Shown: positions 27,810 through 36,951 of the stretch, piece by piece | How positions within the stretch are numbered: position 1 is the first letter of the stretch | How the letters are laid out: the number at the start of each line of letters is the position of its first letter | DNA from: Pseudoxanthomonas sp. YR558 | Lineage (GTDB): Bacteria; Pseudomonadota; Gammaproteobacteria; Xanthomonadales; Xanthomonadaceae | Direction of reading: 5' to 3' | Assembly: GCF_900116385.1 (NCBI RefSeq) | Contig: NZ_FPCI01000001.1 | Span: 62,001-126,000 of the forward strand | Length of the DNA: 64,000 nucleotides | Notes under the pieces: model-generated | Told to the model about the DNA's origin: nothing | Databases searched by the model: none | Seen by the model: the letters and a program-made list of their open reading frames with translations, nothing else | Position numbers and translations under genes: made by a program

Positions 27810-28955
27810 ATGCGCGCCCGCTCTCTTCCCGCTTCGCCCGTGGTAGCGCCCGGCATGCTGCGCAGTCTGCGTGGCCTGCTTGCGCGCGACTCCACGCGGG
27901 GCCTGAACGCAGCCGAGCGCGAAGACCTGACCCAGGCGCAGCTGCGCGCCACCCGTCCCATCGTCAGCGGTGTGCTGCTGTGCGGCGCGGTGCTGTTGGC
28001 GATCATCGCCGCATTCGAAGTGGTGGGCCTGACCCCGACGATCGGCTATCCGGCCTGGCTGCAGCTGGTGGTGGCGGGCGTGGTAGCCGCCTGCGCCGCC
28101 GGCGTGGCGCGCCTGACCCAATGGCAGCAGCGCCTGATCCTGACTTTGGTGGCGACACTGCTGACGGGCATCTTCATGAGCATGCCGCTCCCCGGCGCGA
28201 CCGGGCAGCTCGCGCTGCGCACGGGTTTGTTCCAGTTGCTGCCGCTGGCGCTGATGGCGCTGATGGTGCGTCCGGTCTCGCTGCTGGCATTCGCGCTGCT
28301 GATCGTGGTGATGGCGCAGCTCCGCATCGTGCTGCACGGCGCGCCGGGCACGGGGAGTGCGCTGTACTGGCTGTACACGCTGACCACCATCGGGTTCGGC
28401 CTGGTGTTGGCCGGCTACCGCACCGACTTCGCCGTGTCGGCGTGGCAGATGCGCCGCCGCCTGGTGGAGCAGGCGCACACCGATGCATTGACCGGCCTGC
28501 TCAACCGCAACGGCTGGAGCGAGCGTGCCGATGCCGCGCATGCACGCGCCACTGCGGCTGGCGTGCCGGTGGCGTTGGTCGTGCTGGACATCGACTTCTT
28601 CAAGCACATCAACGACCGTCTGGGGCATGACGGTGGCGACGCTGTGCTGCAGCGGCTCGGAGCGATCATGCGCGCCCGCACCGGTGGAGACGAAGGTTGC
28701 GCCGCGCGCATCGGCGGCGAGGAGTTCGCCGTGTTGCTGGAGGGCGACGATGCGCTGTCCGCGCGCGCGTTCGCGGAGCGTGTGCGCGGCGAGTTCGGCA
28801 AGGAGCACGACGGTGTGGTCGCCACGCTGTCGGCCGGCATCGCCGAGCACGTGGCGGGCGAATCGCTGCGCGAACAGATGCGGCGCGCCGACCAGGCGCT
28901 GTACGAAGCGAAGCGCGAAGGGCGTGACCGCGTGTGCGTGGCACCACGTTCCTGA
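27810..28955 (+). CDS. Membrane diguanylate cyclase (GGDEF)
   Basis: Makes cyclic di-GMP from two GTP. 381 residues from the ATG at 27810, chosen because a perfect sigma-54 promoter lies just upstream and AGGA is seven bases before it; a longer frame from 27714 would start ahead of the promoter. Residues ~45-210 hold five to six membrane helices, with no recognised sensor domain. The GGDEF domain follows, with DALTGLLNRNGW, DIDFFKHINDRLGHDGGD and the active-site GGEEF at 302-306. The inhibitory RxxD site is absent. It probably links cyclic di-GMP to the sigma-54 (flagellar or surface) programme. Confidence 0.88.
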   Translation: MRARSLPASPVVAPGMLRSLRGLLARDSTRGLNAAEREDLTQAQLRATRPIVSGVLLCGAVLLAIIAAFEVVGLTPTIGYPAWLQLVVAGVVAACAAGVARLTQWQQRLILTLVATLLTGIFMSMPLPGATGQLALRTGLFQLLPLALMALMVRPVSLLAFALLIVVMAQLRIVLHGAPGTGSALYWLYTLTTIGFGLVLAGYRTDFAVSAWQMRRRLVEQAHTDALTGLLNRNGWSERADAAHARATAAGVPVALVVLDIDFFKHINDRLGHDGGDAVLQRLGAIMRARTGGDEGCAARIGGEEFAVLLEGDDALSARAFAERVRGEFGKEHDGVVATLSAGIAEHVAGESLREQMRRADQALYEAKREGRDRVCVAPRS

Positions 28956-29075
28956 ACGCCGAGGCTGAACGGTCGGCCTTCATTCCCAACATGACCATCC
29001 TGCGCTAGCATCCCTCGACGTTTCCGCGCGGGGACTGTCGGAGTCTCCCGCGCGTTCATCTGATGCCAGGGGACC

Positions 29076-30875
29076 ATGAACGACGACCGCGCCCGCATGA
29101 TGTGGGGAAAGTGGCGCCTGCCTTTGTTGGGGCTGGTGATCCTGTTGATCGTCGTCGGCCCGGTGATCCTGCTGCAGCAACTGGCGCGGTCCACGCAGAA
29201 GGCGGCGGACGAGGTCATCCATACGCACGAAGTCGAAGCCACCGTGCTCGGCCTGGCGCTGGATGTCCGCGAGATGGAAAGCTCGGCCATGCTGATCGCG
29301 CTGGGGGCGGACCACCCGCTTGCGCGCGCGCGACTGACGGCAGGCCGGACATCGCTACCTGAACGCTTCGAGTCGCTGGCGCGCCTGACCGCGGACAACC
29401 CCGAGCAGCTGGTGCGGGTGGGACGCCTGCGCGAGCTTGTCGATGCGCGCATCGAGGTGGTCGACCAGTTGCTGGAGGCGCCGGATGCGTATCGCGGATC
29501 GGTGGTGGCGCCGCTGGCGACCCGGTTCCCCATCCGCGGCCTGCTGAGCGAGATCCTCGCCGATGAGCGCGCGCTGCTGGAACGGCGCAGTACGGACGCC
29601 ACACAACAGCGCCAGCGCATGGAGTGGATCCGGATGGCCGCGCTGGGGGCGCAGTTGTTGTTGCTCGCGCTGGTGGTGATGTCGCTGGGTCGCCAGATCG
29701 CGAAGCGTTTGAACGCCGAGAAAGAGACCGTTCGCGCAAGTCAGCGGGCGCTGGTGATGCTGGACACCGTGCGCGAGCCGATCGTGCTGCTGGACGGCGA
29801 TCAGCACATCCAGATGCACAATATGGCCTTCGCGGAGCTGTACGGCATCGAGAAGGGGCGCGTGGTGGCCAGCCTGGACGACCTCGGCGACGCCTGGGGC
29901 GACAAGGTGATGCGCAAGCGGCTGGACGACGTGCTCGCGCGCGGGCGCGAGCTGTGGGATTACGAGCTCCAGCAGGACACCGCCGATGGCTTGCGCCGCA
30001 CGGTGCTGCTCAATGCGCGACGCATGCCGTTGCCGGACAAGGACGATCACGCGGTACTGGTGACGGTCAGCGACATCTCGTTGCAGAAGACGGCCCAGCA
30101 GGAGATCGCCGCGCTGAACCGGCAGCTGGAGGGTAAGGTCGAGCAGGTGTCGGAAGTGAACCGCGAGCTGGAAGCTTTCAGCTATTCGGTGTCGCACGAC
30201 CTGCGCGCGCCGCTGCGCCACGTGGCCGGCTTCTCGGACAAGCTGGGCCGGCACCTGGGCGAGGACATCGACGACAAGAGCCGCCATTACCTGTCCGTGA
30301 TCGGCGATTCCGCGCGCCGCATGTCGCAGCTGATCGACGACCTGCTGGTGTACTCGCGCCTCGGACGCAGTGCACTGCGCCTGCAGGCGGTGGACATGCA
30401 GTCGCTGGTCGCCGAGGCGCGCGCGATGCTGGACGCCAACGAAGGCGACGGGCGCGCCGAACGGGTGGAGTGGCGGATCTCGCCGATGCCCATCGTGCTC
30501 GCCGACGACAATATGATGCGCCAGGTGTGGAGCAACCTGCTTGGCAACGCGATGAAGTACAGCAGCCAGCGCGACTGTGCCGTCATCGAGGTCGAGCACC
30601 GGAAGCAGGACGATGGCAGTCACCTTTTCAGCGTGCGCGACAATGGCGCCGGCTTCGACATGGCGTACGCCGGCAAGCTGTTCGGCGTGTTCCAGCGCCT
30701 GCACAAGGCCAGCGACTTCGCCGGTACCGGTATCGGTCTGGCCAGCGTGCGCCGCGTGTTGATGCGCCACGGTGGTCGCATCTGGGCCGAATCGGCGCCC
30801 GACCAGGGCGCGACCTTCTTCTTCACCCTTCCCGCGGCGCTCGATGCGCCATCTTCCAGAGAGAAAGACGCATGA
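29076..30875 (+). CDS. Membrane sensor histidine kinase with PAS domain
   Basis: Sensor of a phosphorelay, 599 residues. Membrane helices at about 14-36 and 187-204 enclose a periplasmic helical region (CHASE3/four-helix-like). A PAS domain follows (about 228-350, LDTVREPIVLLDGDQHIQMH), then a coiled linker, HisKA with phosphoacceptor H374 in Y-S-V-S-H-D-L-R-A-P-L, and HATPase_c with N-box LLGNAMKYSS and G-box SVRDNGAGFDM. The HisKA style is that of phytochrome-like kinases that pair with single-domain regulators. The stop overlaps the response-regulator start (ATGA). Confidence 0.9.
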   Translation: MNDDRARMMWGKWRLPLLGLVILLIVVGPVILLQQLARSTQKAADEVIHTHEVEATVLGLALDVREMESSAMLIALGADHPLARARLTAGRTSLPERFESLARLTADNPEQLVRVGRLRELVDARIEVVDQLLEAPDAYRGSVVAPLATRFPIRGLLSEILADERALLERRSTDATQQRQRMEWIRMAALGAQLLLLALVVMSLGRQIAKRLNAEKETVRASQRALVMLDTVREPIVLLDGDQHIQMHNMAFAELYGIEKGRVVASLDDLGDAWGDKVMRKRLDDVLARGRELWDYELQQDTADGLRRTVLLNARRMPLPDKDDHAVLVTVSDISLQKTAQQEIAALNRQLEGKVEQVSEVNRELEAFSYSVSHDLRAPLRHVAGFSDKLGRHLGEDIDDKSRHYLSVIGDSARRMSQLIDDLLVYSRLGRSALRLQAVDMQSLVAEARAMLDANEGDGRAERVEWRISPMPIVLADDNMMRQVWSNLLGNAMKYSSQRDCAVIEVEHRKQDDGSHLFSVRDNGAGFDMAYAGKLFGVFQRLHKASDFAGTGIGLASVRRVLMRHGGRIWAESAPDQGATFFFTLPAALDAPSSREKDA

Positions 30876-31312
30876 GCGCCATCCGCACCATCCTGTTGGC
30901 CGAGGACAGCCTGGCCGACGCCGAAATGGCGATCGACGCCCTGCGCGAGGCCAACCTGGCCAATCCCATCGTGCACGTCGAGGACGGCGTGGAGGCGCTG
31001 GACTACCTGCTGCGCCGCGGTGCGCACGCCAACCGCGAGGAAGGCCTGCCGTCCGTGCTGCTGCTGGACATCAAGATGCCGCGCATGGACGGCCTCGAGG
31101 TGCTGAAGAACATCCGCAACCACGAGCAGCTCAAGCACCTGCCGGTGGTGATCCTGTCGTCCTCGCGCGAAGAGAGCGACCTGGCGCGCAGCTGGGACCT
31201 CGGCGTAAACGCCTACGTGGTGAAGCCGGTGGACATCGACCAGTTCTTCCAGGCGGTCAAGACGCTGGGCACGTTCTGGGCCGTTATCAACGAAACACCG
31301 GCGCAGGGCTGA
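30872..31312 (+). CDS. Single-domain response regulator (Rcp1-like)
   Basis: 146-residue stand-alone receiver. Acidic pocket in LLAEDSLADAEM, phosphoacceptor D66 in L-L-L-D-I-K-M-P-R-M-D-G, Ser switch in V-I-L-S-S-S-R-E and Lys in Y-V-V-K-P-V. It has no output domain, so it acts by protein contact or as a phosphate shuttle. It is coupled by a 4-bp overlap to the upstream kinase and followed 3 bp later by the hybrid kinase, which suggests a relay between the three products. Confidence 0.93.
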   Translation: MSAIRTILLAEDSLADAEMAIDALREANLANPIVHVEDGVEALDYLLRRGAHANREEGLPSVLLLDIKMPRMDGLEVLKNIRNHEQLKHLPVVILSSSREESDLARSWDLGVNAYVVKPVDIDQFFQAVKTLGTFWAVINETPAQG

Positions 31313-31315
31313 TCC

Positions 31316-32824
31316 ATGCCGCGTACGGGAACACCGCTGGGGCGGGTGAGGATCCTCCTGGTCGAGGATTCCGAACTCGATGCCGAACTGCTCGTCGAGC
31401 AGTTGCAGGAGGCCGGGCTCGACGCCGAGTTCGTGCGCGTCGACGACGCGCCCAGCATGGCGGCGGCACTGGCGGGCGAACCGTTCGACCTGGTGGTGTC
31501 CGACATGGAGCTGCCGGGGTTTTCCGGCTATCAGGCCCTGGAGATCGTGCGCTCCCACGACGGGCGGCTGCCCTTCGTGTTCTTCTCCGGCACCATCGGC
31601 GAGGAAGCCGCCGTCAAGGCGCTGCAGGAAGGCGCCAGCGACTACGTACTCAAGCACAGTCCGGTGCGCCTGCCGTCGGCGGTGGCACGCGCCATCCGTG
31701 AAACCCGCCTTGAGCGCGAGCGCGAGTACGCGGAACGCGAACTGATGCGCTCGCAGCGGCTGGACTGCCTGGCGATGCTCGCGGCGGGGCTCAGCCACGA
31801 CTTGCGCAACATCCTGCAGCCGCTGCTGATCGTGCCCGACCTGCTGTCCACCTACAGCGACGACCCGAAGATCCTGCGCCTGGGCGCGGTGATATCGGAA
31901 AGCGGCAAGCGCGGCCACGAGATGGCCGACTCGATGCTGTCCTTCGTCCGTGGCTCGCGCAAGGCGAGCGAGCGCATCGAAGTGGCGGCGTTGTTCCAGG
32001 CCGTCCAGCTGCTGCTGCAGGGCTCGCTGTCGAAGCGCGTGCGCCTGCTTATCGAGCCGCCGGAAGACGGGTTGCTGATCGAAGGCAACTACACCGAGTT
32101 CCAGCAGTGCCTGATCAACCTGTGCCTCAACGGCATTCAGGCGATGGCAGAGCAAGGGGGCATGCTGACGCTGTCGGCCCGTCGCGCGAGCGATGCGGAC
32201 GGGCGCGACCATGTGGTGATCCGCGTGGCTGACGAGGGCAGCGGCATGGATGAGGCCACGCGCAGCCAGTTGTTCACCCCGTTCTTCACCACCAAGTCCA
32301 GCGGCACCGGTCTGGGCCTGATGTCGTGCAAGCGCATCGTCGAGTCGGTGCAGGGCCGGATCCAGGTCGAGAGTAGTGTGGGCCACGGGACGAGTTTCGA
32401 ACTGTGGCTGCCTGCGGCGGCGTCGCTCGAATGGAGTGCTCCCGAAGGTGCCGTCTTCCACGACGGCGAAGGCCGTCGCATCCTGCTGGTCGATGGCGAT
32501 GCCACGCGGCTTTCGCTGCTGGGCAACGCCTTGGCGGCGCAAGGCTACGACCCGATGATGGCGCCCGACGGTGCTGTCGCCCTGCAGCAGATCGCCCGCA
32601 TCGGACTGCCGGCGTTGGCGATCCTGGACGACGACATCCTGTTGCTGTCGGCGGCGGACGTGCTGGCGGTATTGCAGGAGGCGGGCTTCGACGGTCCGGT
32701 GATCCGCCTGCGCGAACCCGGCACGCAGGAGGATCGCCACGATTGCGCGGCGGTGGTCACCAAGCCGGTGCAGATCCAGTCGCTGTTCGCCGCGCTCGAA
32801 CACGCCCTCGGCCTGGGCGCCTGA
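31316..32824 (+). CDS. REC-HisKA-HATPase-REC hybrid histidine kinase
   Basis: Cytoplasmic 502-residue protein: N-terminal receiver with D63 (LVVSDMELPG), a coiled linker, HisKA with H161 in A-G-L-S-H-D-L-R-N-I-L-Q-P, HATPase_c (NLCLNGIQAM, DEGSGMDE, FTTKSSGTGLGL) and a C-terminal receiver-like domain (from about 385; ILLVDGDATR, AILDDDI, VTKPVQIQSLF). In the second receiver the expected Asp is in a D-D-D run, so phosphorylation is possible but not assured. Third gene of the kinase/regulator operon. No membrane segment. Confidence 0.9.
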   Translation: MPRTGTPLGRVRILLVEDSELDAELLVEQLQEAGLDAEFVRVDDAPSMAAALAGEPFDLVVSDMELPGFSGYQALEIVRSHDGRLPFVFFSGTIGEEAAVKALQEGASDYVLKHSPVRLPSAVARAIRETRLEREREYAERELMRSQRLDCLAMLAAGLSHDLRNILQPLLIVPDLLSTYSDDPKILRLGAVISESGKRGHEMADSMLSFVRGSRKASERIEVAALFQAVQLLLQGSLSKRVRLLIEPPEDGLLIEGNYTEFQQCLINLCLNGIQAMAEQGGMLTLSARRASDADGRDHVVIRVADEGSGMDEATRSQLFTPFFTTKSSGTGLGLMSCKRIVESVQGRIQVESSVGHGTSFELWLPAAASLEWSAPEGAVFHDGEGRRILLVDGDATRLSLLGNALAAQGYDPMMAPDGAVALQQIARIGLPALAILDDDILLLSAADVLAVLQEAGFDGPVIRLREPGTQEDRHDCAAVVTKPVQIQSLFAALEHALGLGA

Positions 32825-32845
32825 CCGGCGGTAGGTCGCGTCGCT

Positions 32846-33169
32846 TCAGACGTGGCCGACGGTGGCAGGTTTCAGCCGCTGCCACACGGCCCGCATGATC
32901 GGTTGTGCGCGGTACCAGCCGATCGGTGTGTCGGGGCAGTAGCGCTGCAGACGATCGCGCAGCGCCGGCGCGATCTCGTCGAACTCGCGCTGGTGATGCA
33001 ATAGATACGCGTCGTAGCCCACCTTCAGACACTGCTCAAGATCACCGACCGTGGCGCCGACGACCTGGAAGGTGTCTTCGTTCAGACGTGTCTTCCAATA
33101 TGCGAGCTCGGCATCGATATCGACGATCTGCGCGGTGGCGTGGGCGTTGCGGTGATGCAGACTGGCCAT
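32846..33169 (-). CDS. Small unknown protein, paralogue 1 of 3
   Basis: 107 residues, no signal peptide or membrane helix. It shares with the next gene (33312-33728) the pattern (V/I)DIxAE...W, L-K-x-x-Y-D-x-Y-L-L-x-H and a C-terminal W-Q-R-L; here VDIDAELAYW, LKVGYDAYLLHHQREFDEIA and MRAVWQRLKP. A good ribosome site (GGGGA, five-base gap) supports the ATG. Family unknown to me. It is convergent with the hybrid kinase and ends 22 bp from it. Confidence 0.7.
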   Translation of the reverse strand: MASLHHRNAHATAQIVDIDAELAYWKTRLNEDTFQVVGATVGDLEQCLKVGYDAYLLHHQREFDEIAPALRDRLQRYCPDTPIGWYRAQPIMRAVWQRLKPATVGHV

Positions 33170-33311
33170 GGTGATCCCCGTGTCGTGAGGTGGTCTGACA
33201 CGGCGAGTGTTGGATCGCCAGAGTGATGCTTAAGTGAAATAAAGAGCGTTTTAACCCGCATTTAACCGCGCGAGCGCGTTTTGATTCACCTTTGCATGCC
33301 TCGCGTGAATC

Positions 33312-33728
33312 TTATCGCTGGCGCATCGCCGCAGCCAAAATCGCGCGCTCGTCCATCAGGGCCGCTGGCGAGGGCGGGAACAGCGGTGGATCGTCTTCCA
33401 ACGGTGCGTTGAGCCGTTCCCACACGCGTTCGATGACGGCCTGTGCGAGTGGCCAATCCAGCCGGACGCCGCGCACGATGCCCACGTGGTAGCGCGCAGG
33501 GAGGCTGGGTAGCAGTTCCTGCAGCGACTGCCGGTGCGAGAGCAGGTAGACGTCGTAAGCGAACTTCAGCGTGGGCACGTAGTGGCGGAACGGCGTGCCG
33601 GGCCGATGAAAGGGCTGACTGGCATAGGTGTCGGCCCAGAAAACCATTTCGGCGTGGATATCGATGACGGCACAGGGGGCGTGCGCGTCCGACCAGGCCG
33701 GGGCGATCGGTTGATGAAGGCATGACAT
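33312..33728 (-). CDS. Small unknown protein, paralogue 2 of 3
   Basis: 138 residues from the ATG at 33728, chosen because GGAG lies eight bases upstream; the frame stays open further up without family features. Conserved with paralogue 1: IDIHAEMVFW, LKFAYDVYLLSHRQSLQEL and a C-terminal D-W-P-L-A-Q-A-V-I-E-R-V-W-E-R-L. The D-W-P-(L/I)-A block is also in paralogue 3. Soluble helical protein, function unknown. Confidence 0.7.
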   Translation of the reverse strand: MSCLHQPIAPAWSDAHAPCAVIDIHAEMVFWADTYASQPFHRPGTPFRHYVPTLKFAYDVYLLSHRQSLQELLPSLPARYHVGIVRGVRLDWPLAQAVIERVWERLNAPLEDDPPLFPPSPAALMDERAILAAAMRQR

Positions 33729-33992
33729 GCGGTCCACTCCATGGCGCAAGGCCTGGCGGAGCATGGATCCGCTGGATGAAACACGGCTTACCGAGGCATG
33801 ACAGCCGCGTTCCCGTCCCCGCCGCGCATCCGACAGCGCGACCCCCTGTGGCAACTTTCCCATCTGCGTCCTCACGGGCACGCAGTCCATGATCTGCCGG
33901 TTCTTGTTCTGGTTTTTCAGCCCCTGCAGACAGGAACACGGTGCGCCGCGCGCACGACGGCCAACCGTTCGTCGTCAAGTCACGTTAAGCAT

Positions 33993-34349
33993 TCAATGCA
34001 AGCGGGCGGACGACGGTTCATGTTCGTCGAGCCAACGCCATGCTTCGCGCAGCAGCGTGCGCGCGATCGGCCAGTCCGGCCCGCTCTCGCCGCGAAGGCG
34101 CTCCCAGTGGTCTTCAAGTTCAAGTTCAGTGTCGAGATCCAGGTGCTGTCCGCCGTGATCCGCGTGGGAAGCCGCAGCGAAAGCGTAGGCCCGGCAGGCG
34201 TCTTCCCACGCGACGTCGGGGTGCAGCCGACGTCGGCGGCCGTAGTCGTAGGCCGTGAACGCGGCGAACGCGTCGTCGGCCCGATCGGGCGAACGGTAGG
34301 GTGTCTGGCGCAGGGTATCGAGCTGCTCGCGGTAGAGGTGTCGATTCAT
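33993..34349 (-). CDS. Small unknown protein, paralogue 3 of 3
   Basis: 118 residues, rich in Arg, Asp and His. The C-terminal block D-W-P-I-A-R-T-L-L-R-E-A-W-R-W-L aligns with paralogue 2, and a W-E-D-A-C-R-A-Y-A-F-A-A-A-S-H helix sits where the others have their Y-D-x-Y-L-L-x-H. It is the most diverged of the three. All three genes share strand and spacing (140-265 bp), which suggests local duplication. Confidence 0.65.
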   Translation of the reverse strand: MNRHLYREQLDTLRQTPYRSPDRADDAFAAFTAYDYGRRRRLHPDVAWEDACRAYAFAAASHADHGGQHLDLDTELELEDHWERLRGESGPDWPIARTLLREAWRWLDEHEPSSARLH

Positions 34350-34530
34350 GGGCGGGCGCTTCCGGCGGGGGTGATGCCGTGGTAACCCGCCGCGCGTTAC
34401 CGGTGGGTGACAAATCCCTTCAAACGCTGATCACAAAGCTGAGATGCGCCCGTTCGATCAGCCACTGCTCAGTCTCAGCGGTTGAGACGCACGCATCGTT
34501 TCATGGCGCGATCCCGCAACGAGATGCGCC

Positions 34531-36951
34531 ATGCCCGCCCAGACCTCGCTCGTCCGCCATTACGCCCGCGATGCAGCGGTGTTGCCCGCGGAGCCTGGCG
34601 ACGGCAACGCGCTGGCCGAGCGGCTGGCGGGCAAGTATCACGACCGCGTGACGGGGCGATTCGTCATTCCAGGACGCGAGGGACGCTACGAGGGACTGCC
34701 TGATGATCTTCCGCCGGCACTCGCCGCCGCACTACGCGCGCGTGGCATCGGCCGGCTGTATTCGCACCAGGCCGAGGCGTGGACGGCGGCGCAGGCGGGC
34801 AAGCACCTCGCGATCGTCACGCCGACCGCTTCGGGCAAGTCGCTGTGCTACACGATGCCGGTGGTGGCGTCGGCGCTCTCGCGCAAGGGCAAGGCGCTGT
34901 ACCTCTTCCCGACCAAGGCGCTGGCGCAGGACCAGGTGGCCGAGTTGCTCGATCTCAGCCGCGCCGGCGATCTCGGCCTGAAGGCGTTCACTTTCGATGG
35001 CGATACACCGGGCGATGCACGCCAGGCGATTCGCCTGCACGGCGACATCGTGGTCAGCAATCCGGACATGCTGCATCAGGCCATCCTGCCGCACCACACG
35101 AAGTGGGCGCAGTTCTTCGAGAACCTGCGCTACGTGGTGATCGACGAGGTGCATACCTACCGCGGTGTGTTCGGCAGCCATGTCGCCAACGTGCTGCGTC
35201 GTCTCAAGCGCGTGTGCGCGTTCTACGGCGCAGACCCGCAGTTCATCCTGTGCTCGGCCACCATCGGCAATCCCAAGACGCATGCCGAGGCGTTGATGGA
35301 GGCCGATGTCGAAGCGATCACCGAATCCGGTGCGCCCACCGGCGACAAGCACGTGTTGCTGTGGAATCCGCCGGTGGTCAATCCCGATCTCGGCTTGCGC
35401 GCATCGGCGCGGTCGCAGAGCAACCGGATCGCGCGGGTGGCGATCAAGGCCGGGCTGAAGACGCTGGTGTTCGCGCAATCGCGCACGATGGTGGAGGTGC
35501 TGACGAAGTACCTGAAGGACGTGTTCGACCATGATCCGCGCAAGCCGGCGCGCATCCGTGCCTACCGCGGTGGCTATCTGCCCACCGAGCGACGGGAGGC
35601 CGAGCGTGCGATGCGCGACGGACGCGTGGACGGGATCGTGTCCACCTCCGCGCTGGAACTGGGCGTGGACATCGGCAGCCTGGATGCGGTGGTGCTGAAC
35701 GGCTATCCGGGTTCGATCGCCGCGACCTGGCAGCGCTTCGGTCGTGCGGGTCGTCGCCAGCAGGCGTCGCTGGGCATTCTCGTGGCCAGTTCGCAGCCGC
35801 TGGACCAGTACGTGGTGCGGCACCCGGAGTTCTTCGCCGACAGCCCGCCCGAACATGCACGCATCGCGCCGGACCAGCCGATGATCCTGCTCGACCACAT
35901 CCGCTGCGCCGCCTTCGAGCTGCCGTTCCTGGCCGGCGAGATGTACGGGCCCGTCGATCCGTCGCCATTCCTGCAGCTGCTGGATGAAGACAGTGTGGTC
36001 CATCGCGAGGGCGATCGTTACGAATGGATCGCCGACAGCTATCCGGCCAACGCGGTCAGCCTGCGCTCGGTGGCGGACGGCAATTTCGTTGTGGTCGACC
36101 GCACCGATGGGCGCCAGGTGATCATCGCAGAAGTGGATTTCAGTGCTGCGCCACTGACCCTGTACGAGGGCGCGATCCACATGGTGCAGTCCACGCCCTA
36201 CCAGGTGGAACGGCTGGATTGGGAAGGCCGCAAGGCCTACGTCACCCGCACCCACGTGGACTACTACACCGACGCCATCGACTACACGAAATTGAAGGTG
36301 CTGGAGCGCTTCGATGGCGGCATCGCGGGGCAGGGCACCTGCCACCACGGCGAGGTGCATGTGGTGCGACGCGTCGCCGGCTATAAGAAGATCCGCTACT
36401 ACACGCACGAGAACATCGGCTACGGGCCGGTGAACCTGCCGGACCAGGAGATGCACACCACCAGCCTGTGGTGGCAACTGCCGCCGCAGGTGCTGGAAAC
36501 CTCGTTCGGATCGCGGCAGGAGGCGCTGGATGGCTTCCTTGGCGCGGCGCATGCGCTGCACATCGCCGCGACCGTCGCGGTGATGGCCGAGGGTCGCGAC
36601 CTGCAGAAGGCGGTGGGCGATGGCGACGGCGCGTGGTTCGCGCTGCCGGATACGCAGGGCAGGGGGCAGTTGCGCGGTGGTGAAGGCCAGTTGCTGTCGC
36701 CGACGTCGGGGGATCGCTTCGTGCCGACGGTGTATCTGTACGACAACTATCCTGGCGGCATTGGCCTGAGTGAGCCGCTGTGGCGACGCCAGCAGGAGCT
36801 GGTGCGCCGCGCGGCGGACCTGGTGGACCGTTGCGACTGCAAGGCCGGTTGCCCCGCCTGCGTGGGCCCGGTGCTGGCCGCCGACGAAGACGCCGAGACC
36901 ACGCCGCGTGCGCTCGCCAGGCGCGTGCTGCACCTGCTGGATGCTGCATGA
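34531..36951 (+). CDS. mrfA: DEAD/DEAH-box helicase with C-terminal four-Cys domain (MrfA/YprA type)
   Basis: Superfamily 2 helicase of 806 residues. Q-motif-like YSHQAEAW, Walker A TPTASGKS, Walker B V-I-D-E-V-H, motif III C-S-A-T-I-G, motif VI Q-R-F-G-R-A-G-R-R, then a long C-terminal DUF1998-like region ending in C-D-C-K-A-G-C-P-A-C-V-G-P, a four-cysteine metal site. This is the layout of B. subtilis MrfA (YprA), a helicase that repairs mitomycin C damage independently of UvrABC. The next gene is the matching MrfB nuclease, with a 4-bp overlap. Confidence 0.92.
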   Translation: MPAQTSLVRHYARDAAVLPAEPGDGNALAERLAGKYHDRVTGRFVIPGREGRYEGLPDDLPPALAAALRARGIGRLYSHQAEAWTAAQAGKHLAIVTPTASGKSLCYTMPVVASALSRKGKALYLFPTKALAQDQVAELLDLSRAGDLGLKAFTFDGDTPGDARQAIRLHGDIVVSNPDMLHQAILPHHTKWAQFFENLRYVVIDEVHTYRGVFGSHVANVLRRLKRVCAFYGADPQFILCSATIGNPKTHAEALMEADVEAITESGAPTGDKHVLLWNPPVVNPDLGLRASARSQSNRIARVAIKAGLKTLVFAQSRTMVEVLTKYLKDVFDHDPRKPARIRAYRGGYLPTERREAERAMRDGRVDGIVSTSALELGVDIGSLDAVVLNGYPGSIAATWQRFGRAGRRQQASLGILVASSQPLDQYVVRHPEFFADSPPEHARIAPDQPMILLDHIRCAAFELPFLAGEMYGPVDPSPFLQLLDEDSVVHREGDRYEWIADSYPANAVSLRSVADGNFVVVDRTDGRQVIIAEVDFSAAPLTLYEGAIHMVQSTPYQVERLDWEGRKAYVTRTHVDYYTDAIDYTKLKVLERFDGGIAGQGTCHHGEVHVVRRVAGYKKIRYYTHENIGYGPVNLPDQEMHTTSLWWQLPPQVLETSFGSRQEALDGFLGAAHALHIAATVAVMAEGRDLQKAVGDGDGAWFALPDTQGRGQLRGGEGQLLSPTSGDRFVPTVYLYDNYPGGIGLSEPLWRRQQELVRRAADLVDRCDCKAGCPACVGPVLAADEDAETTPRALARRVLHLLDAA

